A stretch of 35,473 nt of DNA from a virus: IMG/VR virus record IMGVR_UViG_3300044729_003256, positions 1 through 35,473 of that record. The stretch is one strand, 5' to 3'. The translations under genes were made by a program, and so were the position numbers. How positions within the stretch are numbered: the first letter of the stretch is position 1; every line of letters starts with the position of its first letter. Below the pieces are notes generated by a model, which ran no database searches, was not told the DNA's origin, and was given only the letters and a program-made list of their open reading frames with translations. Below, piece after piece: positions 7,141 through 14,176 of this stretch.

Positions 7141-7169
7141 ATTGTACACAGACTGGGATTTTTGGTCAA
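7141..7169 (-). promoter_or_regulatory. sigma70-type promoter, TTGACC-17-TACAAT
   Basis: TTGACC (7164-7169), 17 bases, TACAAT (7141-7146) on the minus strand, with a GCAACTTTTTGC stretch just upstream. An inverted repeat AAAATCCCA/TGGGATTTT brackets the -10 (about 7121-7164), which could be an operator or a leader hairpin. Confidence 0.75.
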
Positions 7170-7194
7170 CCGCAAAAAGTTGCTAGATCAGCAA

Positions 7195-7461
7195 TTATTT
7201 GGTTTTGTTGTAGGCCTTCATGATGCCTTCGCCAAATTTCATATAATCGAACTTCATGGCTTCTTTTTGAGCCTTGATGGTTTCATTCAGCACTGATGTG
7301 CCAGTGTCAAGGCCTACCTTGATGGCTTCTTTGGTGTACTTGGTCTGTGCATCAATGAAGTCGGTTAGAGCAGCTACCACGGCTTCGTTGGTCACAAAGC
7401 TCTTGACCAAAAGCTTTTTGTTGTCTTGCACAGTGTCAATCACAGTTTCATATCCAAACAT
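7195..7461 (-). CDS. phasin-like small helical protein (88 aa)
   Basis: An all-helical, soluble protein starting MFGYETVIDTVQDNKKLLVK, with amphipathic helices and an FDYMKFGEGIMKAYNKTK tail. The pattern of short helices around a T-K-Y-T-K-E-A motif is phasin-like; phasins coat polymer granules, but the likeness here is only in helix pattern. AGGAG lies 6 bases before the ATG. Upstream is a strong promoter (7519-7547) with an intrinsic-terminator hairpin between promoter and ribosome binding site, so it may be controlled by attenuation. Confidence 0.75.
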   Translation of the reverse strand: MFGYETVIDTVQDNKKLLVKSFVTNEAVVAALTDFIDAQTKYTKEAIKVGLDTGTSVLNETIKAQKEAMKFDYMKFGEGIMKAYNKTK

Positions 7462-7472
7462 GTCAATCTCCT

Positions 7473-7499
7473 AAAAAAAATTGGGCAGCAAACACTGCC
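7473..7499 (-). terminator. intrinsic terminator inside the leader of the phasin-like gene
   Basis: On the minus strand GGCAG/CTGCC forms a stem with a 6-base loop (7484-7499), followed after three bases by eight T (7473-7480), then the AGGAG ribosome binding site. It lies between the promoter at 7519-7547 and its gene, the arrangement expected of an attenuator or of a terminator releasing a ~40-nt RNA. Confidence 0.7.
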
Positions 7500-7518
7500 T
7501 TGTTGCTTTATTTAGCTG

Positions 7519-7547
7519 AGTATATGCTGCAACGCACAAAATGTCAA
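7519..7547 (-). promoter_or_regulatory. sigma70-type promoter, TTGACA-17-TATACT
   Basis: A consensus TTGACA (7542-7547), exactly 17 bases and TATACT (7519-7524) on the minus strand. It drives the leader with the terminator hairpin and the phasin-like gene. It lies in the intergenic gap shared with the divergent gene at 7610. Confidence 0.8.
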
Positions 7548-7585
7548 GTATTTTGGGCAAAATCCTATTTGTGTCAAAAAGTCAA

Positions 7586-7593
7586 GTAAATAC
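7586..7593 (+). promoter_or_regulatory. possible late-promoter element GTAAATAC
   Basis: GTAAATAC lies 16 bases before the ATG at 7610. It resembles the TATAAATA late promoters of T4-type phages and recurs before other genes here (TATAAATAC for dnaK and hsp20, GATAAATAC at 12844). Motif similarity is the only evidence. Confidence 0.35.
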
Positions 7594-7609
7594 AACAAAG
7601 GAGATATCT

Positions 7610-7861
7610 ATGCTTAAGGCCATTTTCAACTGGTTCAATCACAAACAGCCAGCACCGCAAGCTCTAGCACCTGCTGTGCGACCCGAAGACGCACCCTACA
7701 AAATTGAGCCGCCCGTGGTACCGGTCTTGGTTGGAGTGCCTGAACCAGTGGTTGTAGAACAACCCACCAAACCTGTGAAAAAACCACGCACCAAAAAAGC
7801 TGTGGAAAACACCAGTGAGGAAGCAAAACCCCGACGTGCCCGGAAAAAATCCGAGGCCTAA
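7610..7861 (+). CDS. basic Pro/Lys-rich protein with an aromatic N-terminus (83 aa)
   Basis: The start MLKAIFNWFNHKQPAPQALA is set by AAAGGAG at good spacing. After a short aromatic N-terminus the protein is proline/valine-rich (~25-50), then strongly basic (KPVKKPRTKKAVENTSEEAK, PRRARKKSEA). It looks like a disordered nucleic-acid- or nucleoid-binding tail, perhaps a virion-packaged or histone-like protein; this is inference from composition. It precedes the structured leader of the desaturase. Confidence 0.75.
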   Translation: MLKAIFNWFNHKQPAPQALAPAVRPEDAPYKIEPPVVPVLVGVPEPVVVEQPTKPVKKPRTKKAVENTSEEAKPRRARKKSEA

Positions 7862-7877
7862 CCAACACCCTTAGGAC

Positions 7878-7960
7878 CGTAACTCTGTTACGAGGTGTGC
7901 CCGGCTGCTGGGCTTGGGAGTAGCGATTCGCTACCGCGAAACTGAAAAGTGAGCACTTTT
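7878..7960 (+). ncRNA. four-hairpin structured leader before the desaturase
   Basis: The 99-base gap between two genes holds consecutive perfect hairpins: CGTAAC-TCT-GTTACG (7878-7892), GCCCGG-CTG-CTGGGC with one G-T pair (7899-7913), GTAGCG-ATT-CGCTAC (7920-7934) and AAAAGT-GAGC-ACTTTT (7945-7960). Linkers of 6, 6 and 10 bases separate them. The last touches the ATG at 7961 and contains an alternative GTG start. I do not recognise a known riboswitch or tRNA. It is probably a structured 5' leader or small RNA. Confidence 0.55.
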
Positions 7961-8668
7961 ATGCTAGAAGTTTTATACACACTCATAGTAACTCACATTA
8001 CCATTGTGTCGGTCACGCTGTATTTGCATCGTGGTCAAGCTCACAGGTCAGTGGAGTTTCACCCCGTGGTCAGTCATTTCATGCGTTTTTGGTTGTGGCT
8101 TACCACAGGAATGGTTACAAAACAGTGGGTGGCCATACATCGCAAACATCACAGATTTTGCGAAAAGGCCGAAGATCCACACAGCCCACATCAGGTTGGA
8201 CTCTGGCGTGTGTTGTTTGGCGGCGCAATGTTATATCATGAAGCATCAAAAGATACTGAAATGGTTGGTGCTTATGGTGCTGGCACTCCTGATGATTGGA
8301 TCGAGCGCCATGTATACACGCCTCACAGCCGACTGGGCATTGGCATTCTCTTTGTGTTCAACTGTGCCATCTTTGGCTGGCTGGGCGCCTTGATCTGGCT
8401 GGTACAAATGCTTTGGATACCGTTCTGGGCAGCGGGTGTGATCAATGGCATTGGGCACTGGTGGGGCTATCGCAACGGTGAAACCAGGGATCAAAGTCGC
8501 AACATTTTGCCCTGGGGCATCATCGTGGGCGGCGAAGAGCTGCACAACAATCACCATCTAGCACCGGGCAGTGCCCGTCTCAGTATCCGGCCCTGGGAGT
8601 TTGACCTGGGCTGGTTCTATATCTGTCTGCTTAATACACTAGGATTGTCTCGCACTAGACCCACGTAA
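7961..8668 (+). CDS. membrane fatty acid (acyl-CoA delta9-type) desaturase
   Basis: The product is 235 aa with the three histidine boxes of membrane di-iron desaturases: HRGQAH (23-28), HRKHH (60-64) and HNNHH (195-199), plus GHWWGYRN near 165-172. Hydrophobic segments lie near residues 3-22, 40-55, 125-150 and 150-165. Such enzymes put a double bond into acyl chains and so change membrane fluidity. It is shorter than most bacterial relatives (~270-400 aa) but complete in motifs. ATG 7961 is chosen; a GTG at 7949 is in frame. A four-hairpin leader precedes it. It is a likely auxiliary metabolic gene acquired from a host. Confidence 0.93.
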   Translation: MLEVLYTLIVTHITIVSVTLYLHRGQAHRSVEFHPVVSHFMRFWLWLTTGMVTKQWVAIHRKHHRFCEKAEDPHSPHQVGLWRVLFGGAMLYHEASKDTEMVGAYGAGTPDDWIERHVYTPHSRLGIGILFVFNCAIFGWLGALIWLVQMLWIPFWAAGVINGIGHWWGYRNGETRDQSRNILPWGIIVGGEELHNNHHLAPGSARLSIRPWEFDLGWFYICLLNTLGLSRTRPT

Positions 8669-8712
8669 ATACGTAAGACCAGTTCCACCTATAAAAATTC
8701 TAAAGGAACAAA

Positions 8713-8796
8713 ATGTCGTACGTGATCAGTCATGAGCTGATTTTGCCCGTGGGGGGCGGTGTTAGATTCGGGGGTTCAATGGCATGGATCCCCTAA
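8713..8796 (+). CDS. 27-aa leader-like peptide overlapping the next gene
   Basis: ATG at 8713 with AAAGGA 5 bases upstream; the peptide starts MSYVISHELILPVGGGVRFG and ends in SMAWIP. Its end overlaps the start of the 8784 gene by 13 bases, and that gene has no ribosome binding site of its own, so this peptide may couple translation. GTTCC (~8681) can pair with GGAAC in the ribosome binding site. Function beyond coupling is unknown. Confidence 0.5.
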   Translation: MSYVISHELILPVGGGVRFGGSMAWIP

Positions 8797-9551
8797 CCCT
8801 CTTTGCCCTCGCAAATGGTGCGGTACAGGCTGTCAAAAAAGGCTGTGAACTCTACAAAGAAATAGCCAGTGCAGCCGGTGATGTCAAAGGTATTCTAGCA
8901 GACCTTGACCAACAGTTTGGCGATAAGTTTAGAGATCGTTCGCCCACTGTTGCGGAAAAAAATCAATACATTCAAGAAAAAAATCGCATCATTGAGCTGA
9001 GCAAGCAACAGCCCAATGACATCTACACCACCATTGGCGAGGAACTGGGTGTGTATTTTGAAAACTACGCCAAGTGCAGTGCCATATTTGAAGAAGAAGA
9101 AAAGCATGCTCTTGAAGTCTACACCGGAGAAACCAGTCTAGGCAAACGTGCTCTACAACGAGTGTTGATGCAAAGCAGACTCACTGCCATGGAAGCCGAA
9201 CTTCGTGAACTCATGGTTTACAATTGTCCTCCAGAACTGGGTGATTTGTATACTCGTGTGTATGCCATGATGGAGAAGATGAAGAAAGAACAATCTATTG
9301 CCTGGGCCAAGAAACGTGTCCAGGACAAGATTGCTGCGCAAAAAAGACGTCGTAGAATAGAACATATCAAATGCAATGCCTGGAAATATGGCATTGCCGC
9401 TGTGGTCAGTGTGTATTTGATTTGGTTGGTGTGGGCAGTGGTTCAAATAAGAATAGAAGTTGAACCTGAACTAGGCCGATGTTTGATACCCAAAGGAAGT
9501 GCAGTATACAATTGGTATAACAATTTGAAGTGGGTGGACTGCGAAAATTAA
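8784..9551 (+). CDS. coiled-coil protein with C-terminal membrane anchor (255 aa)
   Basis: The start MDPLTLFALANGAVQAVKKG belongs to a family I associate with T4-like aquatic phages. Residues 55-195 are helical and highly charged, likely coiled coil. A basic patch (AAQKRRRRIEH) precedes one transmembrane segment (~202-221, ending LIWLVWAVV). The C-terminal ~30 residues would be on the other side of the membrane and hold two cysteines. A membrane-bound structural or assembly factor is plausible. Starts with ATG inside the overlapping 27-aa peptide gene. Confidence 0.75.
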   Translation: MDPLTLFALANGAVQAVKKGCELYKEIASAAGDVKGILADLDQQFGDKFRDRSPTVAEKNQYIQEKNRIIELSKQQPNDIYTTIGEELGVYFENYAKCSAIFEEEEKHALEVYTGETSLGKRALQRVLMQSRLTAMEAELRELMVYNCPPELGDLYTRVYAMMEKMKKEQSIAWAKKRVQDKIAAQKRRRRIEHIKCNAWKYGIAAVVSVYLIWLVWAVVQIRIEVEPELGRCLIPKGSAVYNWYNNLKWVDCEN

Positions 9552-9562
9552 TAGGCTAAGTT

Positions 9563-9700
9563 ATGAAGCACAAAGTCAACATAAATTTAATTATACGCAT
9601 GTATCGAGATCATCATTACTCAGTGGCCGACATCTGCCTGCGCTTGAGATACAGTCCCGATATTGTGGAAGCTGTGATCAAGAGATATGGTGACCGATGA
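9563..9700 (+). CDS. tiny helix-turn-helix protein A (45 aa)
   Basis: The product starts MKHKVNINLIIRMYRDHHYS and continues VADICLRLRYSPDIVEAVIK. The segment SVADICLRLRYSPDIVEAVI reads as a helix-turn-helix of the homeodomain-like/sigma-region-4 type, with almost nothing else. It overlaps the next gene by ATGA. No strong ribosome binding site is visible. Its partner at 9697 has the same layout, suggesting tandem duplication. Likely a DNA-binding regulator or half of a heterodimer (inference). Confidence 0.65.
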   Translation: MKHKVNINLIIRMYRDHHYSVADICLRLRYSPDIVEAVIKRYGDR

Positions 9701-9825
9701 CTGAATACCGACATGCCAAGGCTGTTTTACAATTACACAATGCCGGCATGAGCATGCTCACCATTGCCAAGCTTTTGAATCTCTCCATTGACCAAGTGGC
9801 CAATGTCATAGCTCATTACTCCTAA
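9697..9825 (+). CDS. tiny helix-turn-helix protein B (42 aa)
   Basis: The product starts MTEYRHAKAVLQLHNAGMSM and continues LTIAKLLNLSIDQVANVIAH. It has the same arrangement as protein A: an N-terminal helix, then a helix-turn-helix (TIAKLLNLSIDQVANVI). The start overlaps the stop of A (ATGA) and its own stop overlaps the AAGGAG of the next gene. It is a candidate transcription factor or DNA-binding partner of A. Confidence 0.65.
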   Translation: MTEYRHAKAVLQLHNAGMSMLTIAKLLNLSIDQVANVIAHYS

Positions 9826-9835
9826 GGAGCTGGCC

Positions 9836-10276
9836 ATGAAATTGTTTGTTTCCGCTGTGTTGCTGGCCTTCGCCACTCTGTGTGATGCTGCCCCTGTTGA
9901 ATTTCCTGCACCTGGCAAAATGTCAGTGAACGTTTCGCAGTTTGTTCGCGTGGGCGCAGAAAACAACTATGTGATGTACATGACACCTGATGCGGTTGAT
10001 GCACACAAGCCTGTTATCGAACTTGTGAGCGTGGTAGAGTTTGATACGGAATGGCATTACTATCTACTGACTCAACCAGTCAAGCAAATAGTTGCGCACG
10101 GAGCATTGTTGTGTGAACAACAACAATATTTCATACTCACACTGTGGTATGTGGATCATGAAAAAAACATTGTGCTGATTGAAAGATATCAACCAGGGGA
10201 GTTTGCCAGCGATTTGAGTCAGGCAAACACTGCCAGAAACGTCATGATGCTCATGGCCTGCCGATCCAGTTCCTGA
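9836..10276 (+). CDS. secreted protein of unknown function (146 aa)
   Basis: A Sec signal peptide (MKLFVSAVLLAFATLCDAA) precedes a beta-rich mature domain (EFDTEWHYYLLTQPVKQIVA, YFILTLWYVDHEKNIVLIE). AAGGAG overlaps the stop of the upstream helix-turn-helix gene. Mature cysteines near residues 93 and 142 could form a disulfide. It ends in a 26-base overlap with a convergent small membrane-protein gene. No family is recognised. Confidence 0.75.
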   Translation: MKLFVSAVLLAFATLCDAAPVEFPAPGKMSVNVSQFVRVGAENNYVMYMTPDAVDAHKPVIELVSVVEFDTEWHYYLLTQPVKQIVAHGALLCEQQQYFILTLWYVDHEKNIVLIERYQPGEFASDLSQANTARNVMMLMACRSSS

Positions 10277-10397
10277 TCCAATCCACAGCGTATTCGCATG
10301 CGTGAGCAAAGCCCAGAGCAGTGATCATTACGATTGTGATCACCGTGCCTGTCATGAGCCAGTAACCAATCATGGACAAAATTGTTGACAGTATCAT
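10251..10397 (-). CDS. small membrane protein (48 aa)
   Basis: The product starts MILSTILSMIGYWLMTGTVI, with a hydrophobic stretch covering about residues 2-30, then an amphipathic tail ending VDWIRNWIGRP. Its ATG overlaps the stop of the upstream membrane-protein gene (ATGA). Its 3' end overlaps the convergent secreted-protein gene by 26 bases. It is the last gene of the uvsE operon. Function unknown. Confidence 0.65.
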   Translation of the reverse strand: MILSTILSMIGYWLMTGTVITIVMITALGFAHACEYAVDWIRNWIGRP

Positions 10398-10681
10398 GTC
10401 AGCATCCTTATCAATCCAACAGTATCAATGGTGGTGAGCAAAATGTAGTTGGCCAGCATGCCAAATGATTTGCGGCTCCAGGCAGCCCAGGCATACATTG
10501 CACAGCCAGAAATCCAGGCAGGATATAGAGCCAGCAGTGGCGGATTGGGCACTGTGATGGCCATGGTAAAGGCGCAGCCAATAGAAACTGCCCAGGCCAG
10601 TATTTCAACCACAAATCGCACACGATTTGACGCCCAATCATCCCGTATCCAATCAAACGTATGTCGTAGCAAGTTGTTCAC
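10394..10681 (-). CDS. conserved phage membrane protein (95 aa)
   Basis: A GTG start at 10681 overlaps the stop of the amidinotransferase-family gene (GTGA), with GGGAG 5 bases upstream. The product has about three membrane segments (FVVEILAWAVSIGCAFTMAI; LALYPAWISGCAMYAWAAW; MLANYILLTTIDTVGLI). I associate this type with T4-like aquatic phages. The function is not known; position in the operon with amidinotransferase and uvsE is its only context. Confidence 0.75.
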   Translation of the reverse strand: MNNLLRHTFDWIRDDWASNRVRFVVEILAWAVSIGCAFTMAITVPNPPLLALYPAWISGCAMYAWAAWSRKSFGMLANYILLTTIDTVGLIRMLT

Positions 10682-11796
10682 AGCGGCTCCCTATGTAATT
10701 CAGCTGTCATACAATGTATGCCACCATCCCAAAAATACAGCGTTGAAAAATCAGGCAACACATGCGGGGTGATGTCATTGTCAACCAAGATGTCTAACAA
10801 CTGAGGATCAGCTGCGGTTGTGATCACATTGGCATTGTCTATGCACAACATGTTGACATCATAACTGCTTTCCCAACTGTATCCAAACCACTGTTGAAAA
10901 CGTGATTCAATTTCTTGAGTCAAGGTCTGGTCATGTTCCATGCCCGGTATCCACCATCGTCCCTGAGTTTGATCCAGGAACTGTTGCATTTCTTGACTGC
11001 GAGCCAAGTCACGCATGAGGTTGTTGCCCGGTAATCGATAGATTTTCCAACCAGGCAACATGTGTTCATAATCAATCCAACAGTTGGGCTCGTCCACAGC
11101 AATCAATAAGCCAGGTTTGGGCACACAGAATATACCATCAATGTGTCCGGCACTTGACACAACATGATGTTGACGTCCGGGAAAGAGTTGTTGATACTTA
11201 TCATTAGAGTTGGCATGCTTGGTGTCCGTGCCCCAAATCCATTGCTGACCGAGTCGCATGATCTGACCACCGTCGGCCCAGTCCAGGTTGATGACCTGAT
11301 TGCCCTGGCTGCGCACATGATCAACTATGTGTTGATAAGATGCAGAAAACTTTTTTATATATTTGAGTTCGCTTTCAAGGTGACCGCGTCCCATGAGATC
11401 TTGTATCTGATGAGCCGGGGCCAAGGCTAAAAACTGCTCAAGAGTGTCATAAGGCAACCAATCCGGAGCCTTGACATTGTTGTAATAGGTGTGCCAATAG
11501 CTGTCGCGATAACAAAAAACATCGCCAGCCATGAACATGTAATCTCGAGGCTGTTGTGGCGGAAGTGGAAAATTTTCTGGATCTGCTTGGTCTGGAATGC
11601 GTGGACGAATTGTGTACACACCAAACTGATCCAACAAGCTCAAGAGACGATCCAAGCCAGCACAAGTAACCGAAGCCATGTGCTGCATGGTATCTCTCAC
11701 TCGGTGATTGGGAATCCAATCATAGAAACTGGTGGGATAACTGCTGCCCACCACACAAACTTTCAGTCTATCCCATTCATGTTCAACTGAATACAT
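10678..11796 (-). CDS. amidinotransferase-family enzyme 1 (372 aa)
   Basis: A member of the guanidino-group modifying superfamily (amidinotransferases and arginine deiminases). It starts with EWDRLKVCVVGSS, followed by PRD at 83-85, an acidic motif ADGGQI (Asp175), GHIDG (His218) and a C-terminal GGIHCMT with Cys362 as nucleophile. These match the Cys/His/Asp machinery that moves or hydrolyses a guanidino group. The substrate is unknown. The ATG overlaps the end of uvsE by 14 bases; no ribosome binding site is seen. A second, more canonical member lies at 13256. Confidence 0.85.
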   Translation of the reverse strand: MYSVEHEWDRLKVCVVGSSYPTSFYDWIPNHRVRDTMQHMASVTCAGLDRLLSLLDQFGVYTIRPRIPDQADPENFPLPPQQPRDYMFMAGDVFCYRDSYWHTYYNNVKAPDWLPYDTLEQFLALAPAHQIQDLMGRGHLESELKYIKKFSASYQHIVDHVRSQGNQVINLDWADGGQIMRLGQQWIWGTDTKHANSNDKYQQLFPGRQHHVVSSAGHIDGIFCVPKPGLLIAVDEPNCWIDYEHMLPGWKIYRLPGNNLMRDLARSQEMQQFLDQTQGRWWIPGMEHDQTLTQEIESRFQQWFGYSWESSYDVNMLCIDNANVITTAADPQLLDILVDNDITPHVLPDFSTLYFWDGGIHCMTAELHREPL

Positions 11797-12802
11797 CGTT
11801 CAAGAAACCATCACGAGCCAAGTTCTTGCCTTTGGCTTCACATTCAATGTCAAAGTCTGTCATGAATCCAGCGGCCCATTGATTCACAGCATGGTTCCAG
11901 TAAAAGTCTGAATGGGCTCTGAGCTTTTGCTTTTTAAAATTTCCAGCAAGTAATCCAGCAAGATCTGGTCTAGTATGGGGATCATGTCCAACAAGAAGAT
12001 CTTCGCGGCTAACACTGTAGTGAATAGCAGGGCGCACACCACGCCAAGACTCAGAAACCCGCTTAACACGATCGTCGTTGGGGTCAATATATTCACCTGT
12101 CTGCACCCAATGATGATGCACATCCAGAACAAGAGCCACACTACCAGCCACAGCAAGAGTACAGTCAAGGCCATTTGTTATTTCGTCGTTTTCTATGGTT
12201 ATGAGATTGCGAGCTTCCGGAGACAGCCTACCAAGAGTACGCAGAAACTTTTCTGCGCCGCCTCGTCCACTCAAATGTACATTTATCATGAATCCATGAT
12301 CGTGCCAAGTTTTACCATAGCCCATCCAGCGAGCCATGTCCGCATGATACTCAAATTCCTCAATGCTGCGTTCCACAATGTTGTCATTCTCTGAAGCCAA
12401 CACGCAAAACTGCCCGGGGTGAAAGCCAATGCGCACACCCAAACGTCGAGCGGCTTCGCCCACAGGTGCAAAGATGCGTTCACAGTGATCTTGTACATCC
12501 CTGCGTTGCCACCAGGCTTTCCAGTCCTTTTCGGTATAGCCCTGAAGCATTTCTGAACCCAGACGCACCATGCGCAGATGCTCAGGCAATGCGCCCACAC
12601 GTTCTACCATTTTCAGCGCAGCCGCTGCGTTGTGGTTCATGATGTCCCACTGACGCTGTTCGGCTTCCTCAGGGTGCTCACGCAGCCAGCGCATGGTGGT
12701 ACTACGTCCGTTTACCGAACGATCTGTGGCGTTGACTTTCATCCCACCAGTTTCTGAGGGATCATTTAGCCATTTGCAGCAAAATCCAATTCTAGCAATC
12801 AT
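11783..12802 (-). CDS. uvsE: UV-damage endonuclease (UvsE/UVDE)
   Basis: The product is 339 aa starting MIARIGFCCKWLND. The RIGFCCK start, GFHPGQFCVLAS, NVHLSGRGG and ITIENDE segments, with scattered His/Glu/Asp, match the UVDE TIM-barrel metal enzymes that nick DNA 5' of UV photoproducts. Length is typical. It heads an operon with an amidinotransferase-family gene and two membrane proteins. The promoter's TATACT ends only 5 bases before the ATG, so the transcript would be leaderless or nearly so. It supports repair of sunlight damage. Confidence 0.93.
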   Translation of the reverse strand: MIARIGFCCKWLNDPSETGGMKVNATDRSVNGRSTTMRWLREHPEEAEQRQWDIMNHNAAAALKMVERVGALPEHLRMVRLGSEMLQGYTEKDWKAWWQRRDVQDHCERIFAPVGEAARRLGVRIGFHPGQFCVLASENDNIVERSIEEFEYHADMARWMGYGKTWHDHGFMINVHLSGRGGAEKFLRTLGRLSPEARNLITIENDEITNGLDCTLAVAGSVALVLDVHHHWVQTGEYIDPNDDRVKRVSESWRGVRPAIHYSVSREDLLVGHDPHTRPDLAGLLAGNFKKQKLRAHSDFYWNHAVNQWAAGFMTDFDIECEAKGKNLARDGFLNDVFS

Positions 12803-12807
12803 ACCTT

Positions 12808-12836
12808 AGTATACGCACATTTAGAAAAAACGTCAA
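12808..12836 (-). promoter_or_regulatory. sigma70-type promoter, TTGACG-17-TATACT
   Basis: TTGACG (12831-12836), 17 bases, TATACT (12808-12813) on the minus strand. Only AAGGT separates the -10 from the uvsE ATG, so transcription should start at or next to the start codon. Confidence 0.75.
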
Positions 12837-12843
12837 CAATTTA

Positions 12844-12851
12844 GATAAATA
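12844..12851 (+). promoter_or_regulatory. possible late-promoter element GATAAATA
   Basis: GATAAATAC lies 7 bases before the ATG at 12859. The downstream gene has no Shine-Dalgarno. The motif resembles T4-type late promoters but sits very close to the start codon. Confidence 0.4.
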
Positions 12852-12858
12852 CTAGACC

Positions 12859-13272
12859 ATGGCAAAATACTCAATTTGTTTCCCAGACGCATTTGTATGT
12901 GTACCTGTTCAAATGGCACCCCAGGAATTTGACCCTTGGGAGTACACCAAAGATTGTTTTTATTTGTGGAACAATGGTTCGGTACATTGGGTAGAATTCT
13001 ATTTCAAAGTTCCTGATTATGACAGCATACAAGATCAACCCGCTGCCCGATTGATCCGATTTGTTGCGTCTGAGATGTCCTGGACACCAGAGTCTGGTCT
13101 GTCAATGATTGTAGACACAGATCACATGTATGTTGATCCCGGGCATGACGATTGGTTCATTCGAGATATTCCGTTTGATCAGCAAGATCTTGTTGTGGCC
13201 ACGGATCTCACACGTGAGCTGTTTTTTTCTTCCTGGCGCATGTTGGGGTGGCAGATCAGTCGTATCGACTGA
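12859..13272 (+). CDS. hypothetical protein (137 aa)
   Basis: The product starts MAKYSICFPDAFVCVPVQMA. It is acidic, aromatic-rich and soluble (WNNGSVHWVEFYFKVPDYDS; DTDHMYVDPGHDDWFIRDIP). It lies alone on the plus strand between two minus-strand operons, with a GATAAATA element directly upstream and no ribosome binding site. Its end overlaps the convergent amidinotransferase gene by 17 bases. I do not recognise a family. Confidence 0.7.
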   Translation: MAKYSICFPDAFVCVPVQMAPQEFDPWEYTKDCFYLWNNGSVHWVEFYFKVPDYDSIQDQPAARLIRFVASEMSWTPESGLSMIVDTDHMYVDPGHDDWFIRDIPFDQQDLVVATDLTRELFFSSWRMLGWQISRID

Positions 13273-14176
13273 GATCCAGCGTTACGCAATGAAATCCACC
13301 ACCAAGAGTTCGGCTATGCCGCAGTTCCAACTCAATAACGTCAAAGTTTAGATCACGCAGTGTTTCAATCAAGGGCTGTTGGATGGTATCGACTATCACG
13401 GTATGTGAATTCACTACCAATAGATTCATACCAATCCATTTGCTGGCATAGGGATATTGGTAGAAATCTCGGGCCACTACGTCCTGGACCCAGACTTTTT
13501 GCCAAGTGTCAAACACACGTGGGCAATTTGATTCATTGACCCGGCTGGCGTTGAGCAACACCAAGCCTTCACGCAAAGGCATCACAGTGCTGTCAATATG
13601 CACCCCGGCATAAAAGTTACAGAGTTCAATGTTGACCTCGGGCAACATTGTAGAAAGATATTCATAAGACTGCAAGTTCCCGCTGGGACTCTGCAAATAC
13701 AGCATGTGTTCTGGGCCCAATTTCAATACATTGGCAGCGTCCAAAACATACCCCAGTGACCGATCCATGGTTATGAATTGTTCAGCTTCGTCCCAAAAGG
13801 TCTCATAAGCTTCGCGTTCCATGTCGCGACTGGGATACATCATGGCAGTGTCAATCACCCAACTGCCATAGATAAGAAATCTATCTCGCGGGCAATAATT
13901 GTAGAAACCATTTCTGCCTTGAAAGTCAATCACACTAGGACGCAACACTTCGACCCCCAGTGATGTCAAGGTAGATGCCAAAATGTCTAGATCTTGGTTG
14001 GCTTCATCAATGATCCACTGTGGTACCGGTCCTGACGGCACCGGGGTTTCACGCCACGTGGTCTTTTGGCTTTCCAGCGCAAACACAGGATCGGTGGTGG
14101 GCCAGTTGGCATTGGTGGCATCGCCCACAATCACTTTGCGTAGCTGGCTCCACTCATCATAGGAATTGATCATCAT
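13256..14176 (-). CDS. glycine/inosamine-type amidinotransferase 2 (306 aa)
   Basis: A canonical amidinotransferase. CPRD lies at 95-98, DAANVLKLG gives Asp146, GVHIDST gives His193, and GGGFHCVTLDL gives the nucleophile Cys297. These match the triad of glycine and inosamine-phosphate amidinotransferases, which move a guanidino group from arginine to an amine acceptor. The product is slightly shorter than cellular relatives (~350-420 aa). The ATG overlaps the upstream oxygenase-like gene by ATGA. The neighbourhood (sugar dehydrogenase, glycosyltransferase) suggests an amino-sugar acceptor, which is inference. Confidence 0.9.
   Translation of the reverse strand: MMINSYDEWSQLRKVIVGDATNANWPTTDPVFALESQKTTWRETPVPSGPVPQWIIDEANQDLDILASTLTSLGVEVLRPSVIDFQGRNGFYNYCPRDRFLIYGSWVIDTAMMYPSRDMEREAYETFWDEAEQFITMDRSLGYVLDAANVLKLGPEHMLYLQSPSGNLQSYEYLSTMLPEVNIELCNFYAGVHIDSTVMPLREGLVLLNASRVNESNCPRVFDTWQKVWVQDVVARDFYQYPYASKWIGMNLLVVNSHTVIVDTIQQPLIETLRDLNFDVIELELRHSRTLGGGFHCVTLDLSRYD

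Noticed and set aside
8755-8785. Resemblance of GGGGGTTCAA to the T-loop of a tRNA or tmRNA
   Set aside because: No matching acceptor stem or anticodon arm, and the stretch is explained by a small coding sequence.
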